A stretch of DNA of 8,811 nt from Oligoflexia bacterium. GTDB taxonomy: Bacteria > Bdellovibrionota > UBA1018. Below the pieces are notes generated by a model. The model was not told the origin of the DNA and made no database searches. It saw only the letters and a program-made list of their open reading frames with translations. Positions 6,738-8,811 of this stretch are shown in pieces; positions within the stretch are counted from its first letter, which is position 1, and each line of letters begins with the position of its first letter. A program made the position numbers and the translations under genes. Location of the stretch: the NCBI GenBank assembly GCA_903854365.1, contig CAINWE010000450.1, positions 1 through 8,811 on the forward strand, written 5' to 3'.

Positions 6738-7124
6738 ATGAATTTGAATTCCGCCATCAGCGCCTGGTACGATCAGAAGATTATTGAGCGAAATTTCCTA
6801 GGACAACTCTTAAGAAAAATTCGACGCTTCTATTTGGGCACGTTTAAACCCGAGATCATTCAAAAGTCCATAGCCGAAACTCGCCAAGGCGATTGTCATC
6901 GCTGCGGGCTCTGCTGCGAGCTTATCTACAAGTGTCCCTTTCTCGGACGGGATCAACAAAACCTGCCCTATTGTCGGATCTACGGAGATCTCAGACCGGC
7001 TAATTGCAAAAACTATCCCTTTGACCAAGTGGACGCCGAGATTGATCAATGCGGATTCAGCTTCAAGGATCGAAAAAGCCAGCAAATGCAAAGCGACCAG
7101 AAACCCCGTTCTTCGACCTCCTAG
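6738..7124 (+). CDS. CxxCxxCC metal-cluster protein (YkgJ/UPF0153-like)
   Basis: With the start at 6738 this is a 128-residue protein of the YkgJ/UPF0153 cysteine-cluster family. Eight cysteines lie at 53, 56, 59, 60, 66, 79, 90 and 105. They begin with the defining CxxCGxCC block (DCHRCGLCC) and include the family's NCKNYPF motif at 89-95; they probably bind zinc or an iron-sulfur cluster. The first 50 residues form a basic, probably helical lead (RKIRRFYLG at 26-34), and the last 20 are polar and low-complexity. In-frame starts at GTG 6696 and ATG 6720 would lengthen it by 14 or 6 residues. I prefer 6738 because a -10-like TATGAT lies immediately before it and the upstream residues look non-coding. 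Biochemical function of the family is poorly defined. The ribF start is only 6 bp downstream, so co-transcription is likely. Confidence 0.85.
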   Translation: MNLNSAISAWYDQKIIERNFLGQLLRKIRRFYLGTFKPEIIQKSIAETRQGDCHRCGLCCELIYKCPFLGRDQQNLPYCRIYGDLRPANCKNYPFDQVDAEIDQCGFSFKDRKSQQMQSDQKPRSSTS

Positions 7125-7130
7125 GATCCT

Positions 7131-8099
7131 ATGCAGATTTTCCGAAGTATCACCGAATTGAAATCGAGCTCCGACCACCCTGTCGTCACGATTGGCAATT
7201 TTGACGGAGTTCACATCGGCCACCAGAAAATTATTGCCCTGGCGATCCAGCAGGCTCAAGCGAGAGGAGGCCAGAGCTTTGCACTCACGTTTAAGCCTCA
7301 CCCGCAGGCCGCCCTCCATCCTCAGCGAGACATCCAGCTCCTGACGACGTACGACGAAAAACTGAGTATTTTTGAAGATCTGGGAATTGACGTCGCCATC
7401 GAGGAGCCGTTTAATCGGGAATTTTCAACCATCGAGCCTGAAGAATTTTTCAATGAAATCCTCCTCAAGCGCCTCCGAACCGAATGTATTGTGGTGGGCT
7501 ATGATTTTGGCTTCGGCAAAAATCGAGGGGGACATTTAGAGATTCTCCAAGAGTTATGCCGCAGTGCGAACATCGATCTGATCGTCGTTCCCCCTATGCA
7601 ACTCGAGAACGAAACAGTCTCCAGCTCGACCATCCGCCGCTATCTCCTCAACGGAGAGATCAACGCCGCCAATCGCCTGTTGGGGCGCAAATTCTCCTAC
7701 CAGGGGGTGGTCTCCCACGGAGATAGCCGAGGCCGCCAAATCGGCTTCCCCACGGCCAACCTCAAACCCGCAAACAAACTTTTACTTCCCTTCGGAGTGT
7801 ATGCGACCTACTCCACGTTCGAAAAAAAGAATTACCCGAGCGTCACGAACCTCGGCATCCGTCCCACATTTCTAGCCAAAACGAATGAAGCGATCCTGGA
7901 ACCTTGGATCGAGACCCACCTTCTGGACCAATCCCTCGATCTCTATGATCGCCCGCTCGAAGTGAGCTTTGTGCAACGCCTCCGCGCTGAAATCAAATTT
8001 CAAGACTTGGAGAGCTTGAAAAGCCAAATTCGTGCCGACGTCGAATTGGCAAAGGCACTCCTCAAGGCATTCGACCTCTGCGAAGCAACTTCATCTTAG
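7131..8099 (+). CDS. ribF: RibF, bifunctional riboflavin kinase / FAD synthetase
   Basis: This 322-residue enzyme makes FMN from riboflavin and ATP, and then FAD from FMN and ATP, in the cytoplasm; the length is typical. The N-terminal FAD synthetase (nucleotidyltransferase) domain shows TIGNFDGVHIGHQ (20-32), TFKPHP (53-58), VVGYDFGFGKNRGG (121-134) and SSSTIRR (164-170). The C-terminal riboflavin kinase domain shows GRQIGFPTANL (201-211), PFGVYAT (220-226), NLGIRPTF (240-247) and the WIETHLLD segment (259-266) with the probable catalytic Glu261, then LYDRPLEVSFVQRLRAEIKF (271-290). Both activities should be intact. A weak AGGA with 4-base spacing precedes the ATG, so initiation may depend on translation of the upstream cysteine-cluster gene. 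No FMN riboswitch is seen. Its 3' end overlaps the convergent batD-like gene by 38 bp. Confidence 0.97.
   Translation: MQIFRSITELKSSSDHPVVTIGNFDGVHIGHQKIIALAIQQAQARGGQSFALTFKPHPQAALHPQRDIQLLTTYDEKLSIFEDLGIDVAIEEPFNREFSTIEPEEFFNEILLKRLRTECIVVGYDFGFGKNRGGHLEILQELCRSANIDLIVVPPMQLENETVSSSTIRRYLLNGEINAANRLLGRKFSYQGVVSHGDSRGRQIGFPTANLKPANKLLLPFGVYATYSTFEKKNYPSVTNLGIRPTFLAKTNEAILEPWIETHLLDQSLDLYDRPLEVSFVQRLRAEIKFQDLESLKSQIRADVELAKALLKAFDLCEATSS
8062..8099. other. 38-bp tail-to-tail overlap of ribF and the batD-like gene
   Basis: The ribF stop (8097-8099, TAG) lies inside the batD-like coding region, and the batD-like stop (TGA on the minus strand, 8062-8064) lies inside ribF. Both frames are open through the overlap, which encodes the poorly conserved tails of both proteins. 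No U-tract hairpin terminator is visible here. Confidence 0.85.
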
Positions 8100-8811
8100 C
8101 TGGGTCCTTCGGAGATTTCTGAGAGGCCTGAATCTCTCGAATCATCGCCTGCGCTTCTCCCACCTGATTGACGAGCTGACGCCTTGCGTCCTCCTCAGTC
8201 ACGGCCCCCGACGCGCCGGCAAATCGGACGAGATCTGCAAAATCCAGAAGCCGACTCAAGCGGGTCCAAAGATCGTCAGAAAACCCGGGAATCCCTGCCA
8301 AAATGCCTTGAAGTTCGCTTCGTGAAATCGCCCGAGTGCTCGTAGAAAAAGTATCATCGATCGTCTGCAAAAGAGCCTCGCTCAAAACCTCATAATGGGC
8401 AGATAATTCTTGGATGGGAGTCGTTGCGAGAGCTTTTGCATCGAGGGACTTGAGCTGATCCCACTTCACCATCAAACCTGACGAAGGCTGGGTCCTCTTT
8501 CGAATTTGATCTGAAACCACCCAAGCCACCAAAGAGAGCAGTCCCAAAAAGCTCGCCCACTCGAGAAAGCGCCAGATGGGCAAACCCACGGTATCAGCCG
8601 ACCGGCTCTCTGGGGGCAACCAACCTCTTAATCCCTCCTTCTTCAACCGACTCGGTGAAGCTTCTGGGCTCGCACTCGCCTGAGCCAACGCAGGTGAATT
8701 CGGTGCCGGCAGGAGATTTGACCCGGGTAGCGGATCGAGAACATGAATCTCAATCGGCGCGGTCGCCTTCGTATAATAAATCTTTTGATCCGGATCAAAA
8801 AAAGACAATTC
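8062..8811 (-). CDS. BatD-like (oxygen-tolerance family) membrane protein, C-terminal part, cut by window edge
   Basis: The reading frame is open to the right edge, so the visible 249 residues are the C-terminus of a longer protein. They begin inside a beta-domain ending (FDPDQKIYYTKATAPIEIHV, 5-24), the pattern that closes the extracytoplasmic region of BatD. A Pro/Ala/Ser-rich linker (about 27-75) follows, then one membrane helix (about 79-99) followed by basic DQIRKR (stop-transfer, positive-inside). The cytoplasmic tail (about 115-235) contains SRSEL and LLDFADLVRFAG, as in BatD C-termini. BatD proteins occur with MoxR ATPases and VWA-domain BatA/BatB in envelope or aerotolerance clusters; the partners would lie right of the window. 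The gene ends in TGA inside the 3' end of ribF. I infer the family from the C-terminal half only. Another single-pass protein with the same tail is possible. Confidence 0.72.
   Translation of the reverse strand, partial: ELSFFDPDQKIYYTKATAPIEIHVLDPLPGSNLLPAPNSPALAQASASPEASPSRLKKEGLRGWLPPESRSADTVGLPIWRFLEWASFLGLLSLVAWVVSDQIRKRTQPSSGLMVKWDQLKSLDAKALATTPIQELSAHYEVLSEALLQTIDDTFSTSTRAISRSELQGILAGIPGFSDDLWTRLSRLLDFADLVRFAGASGAVTEEDARRQLVNQVGEAQAMIREIQASQKSPKDPAKMKLLRRGRMP

Noticed and set aside
6810..7319. A 169-codon minus-strand frame across the cysteine-cluster gene and the start of ribF
   Set aside because: It lies antisense to two genes with clear family motifs and shows no domain features of its own.
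8032..8325. A 97-codon plus-strand frame after ribF
   Set aside because: It overlaps the ribF end in another frame and is antisense to the batD-like tail; its sequence is compositionally implausible.
8806..8808. TTG as a start codon for the batD-like gene
   Set aside because: The frame remains open to the window edge, and the visible protein starts in mid-domain, so this is an internal leucine codon.

Overview
The window is chromosomal, gene-dense DNA of moderate G+C, with short or negative intergenic distances and no mobile elements, RNA genes or CRISPR. The gene set is a pilB-pilT-pilC type IV pilus motor operon, a type III glutamine synthetase, a stand-alone ParA ATPase with a small basic partner, a CxxCxxCC metal-cluster protein with RibF, and a BatD-like protein. 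It suggests a Gram-negative gliding or predatory bacterium, most like Bdellovibrionota/Oligoflexia or a related former deltaproteobacterial lineage. That assignment is inferred from protein style and gene order; no marker gene proves it.

Layout: positions 1-3147 are on the minus strand and read pilB -> pilT -> pilC, with 3 bp between pilB and pilT and a TAATG stop/start overlap between pilT and pilC. pilC is cut by the left edge. A 118-bp divergent intergenic region (3148-3265) holds a perfect DnaA box and a candidate promoter for glnN, which runs on the plus strand to 5494. glnN meets a minus-strand two-gene unit tail to tail, and the two stop codons overlap: parA (6577-5714) and a 76-codon basic-protein gene (5721-5491) translationally coupled to it. 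A second divergent region (6578-6737) separates parA from a plus-strand pair, a CxxCxxCC protein and ribF. ribF converges on, and overlaps by 38 bp, the 3' end of a minus-strand batD-like gene that enters from the right edge.

How the parts work together: PilB and PilT are the extension and retraction ATPases of type IV pili, and PilC is their inner-membrane platform. GlnN assimilates ammonia. RibF makes FMN and FAD. The BatD-like protein belongs to a cell-envelope/aerotolerance family. The least explained unit is parA plus the small basic protein. There is no parB here, and the small partner has the layout expected of a ParA-ATPase activator (short basic N-terminus, C-terminal amphipathic helix). 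It is the best candidate in the window for an undescribed positioning module, possibly for cell-pole or pilus cargo.
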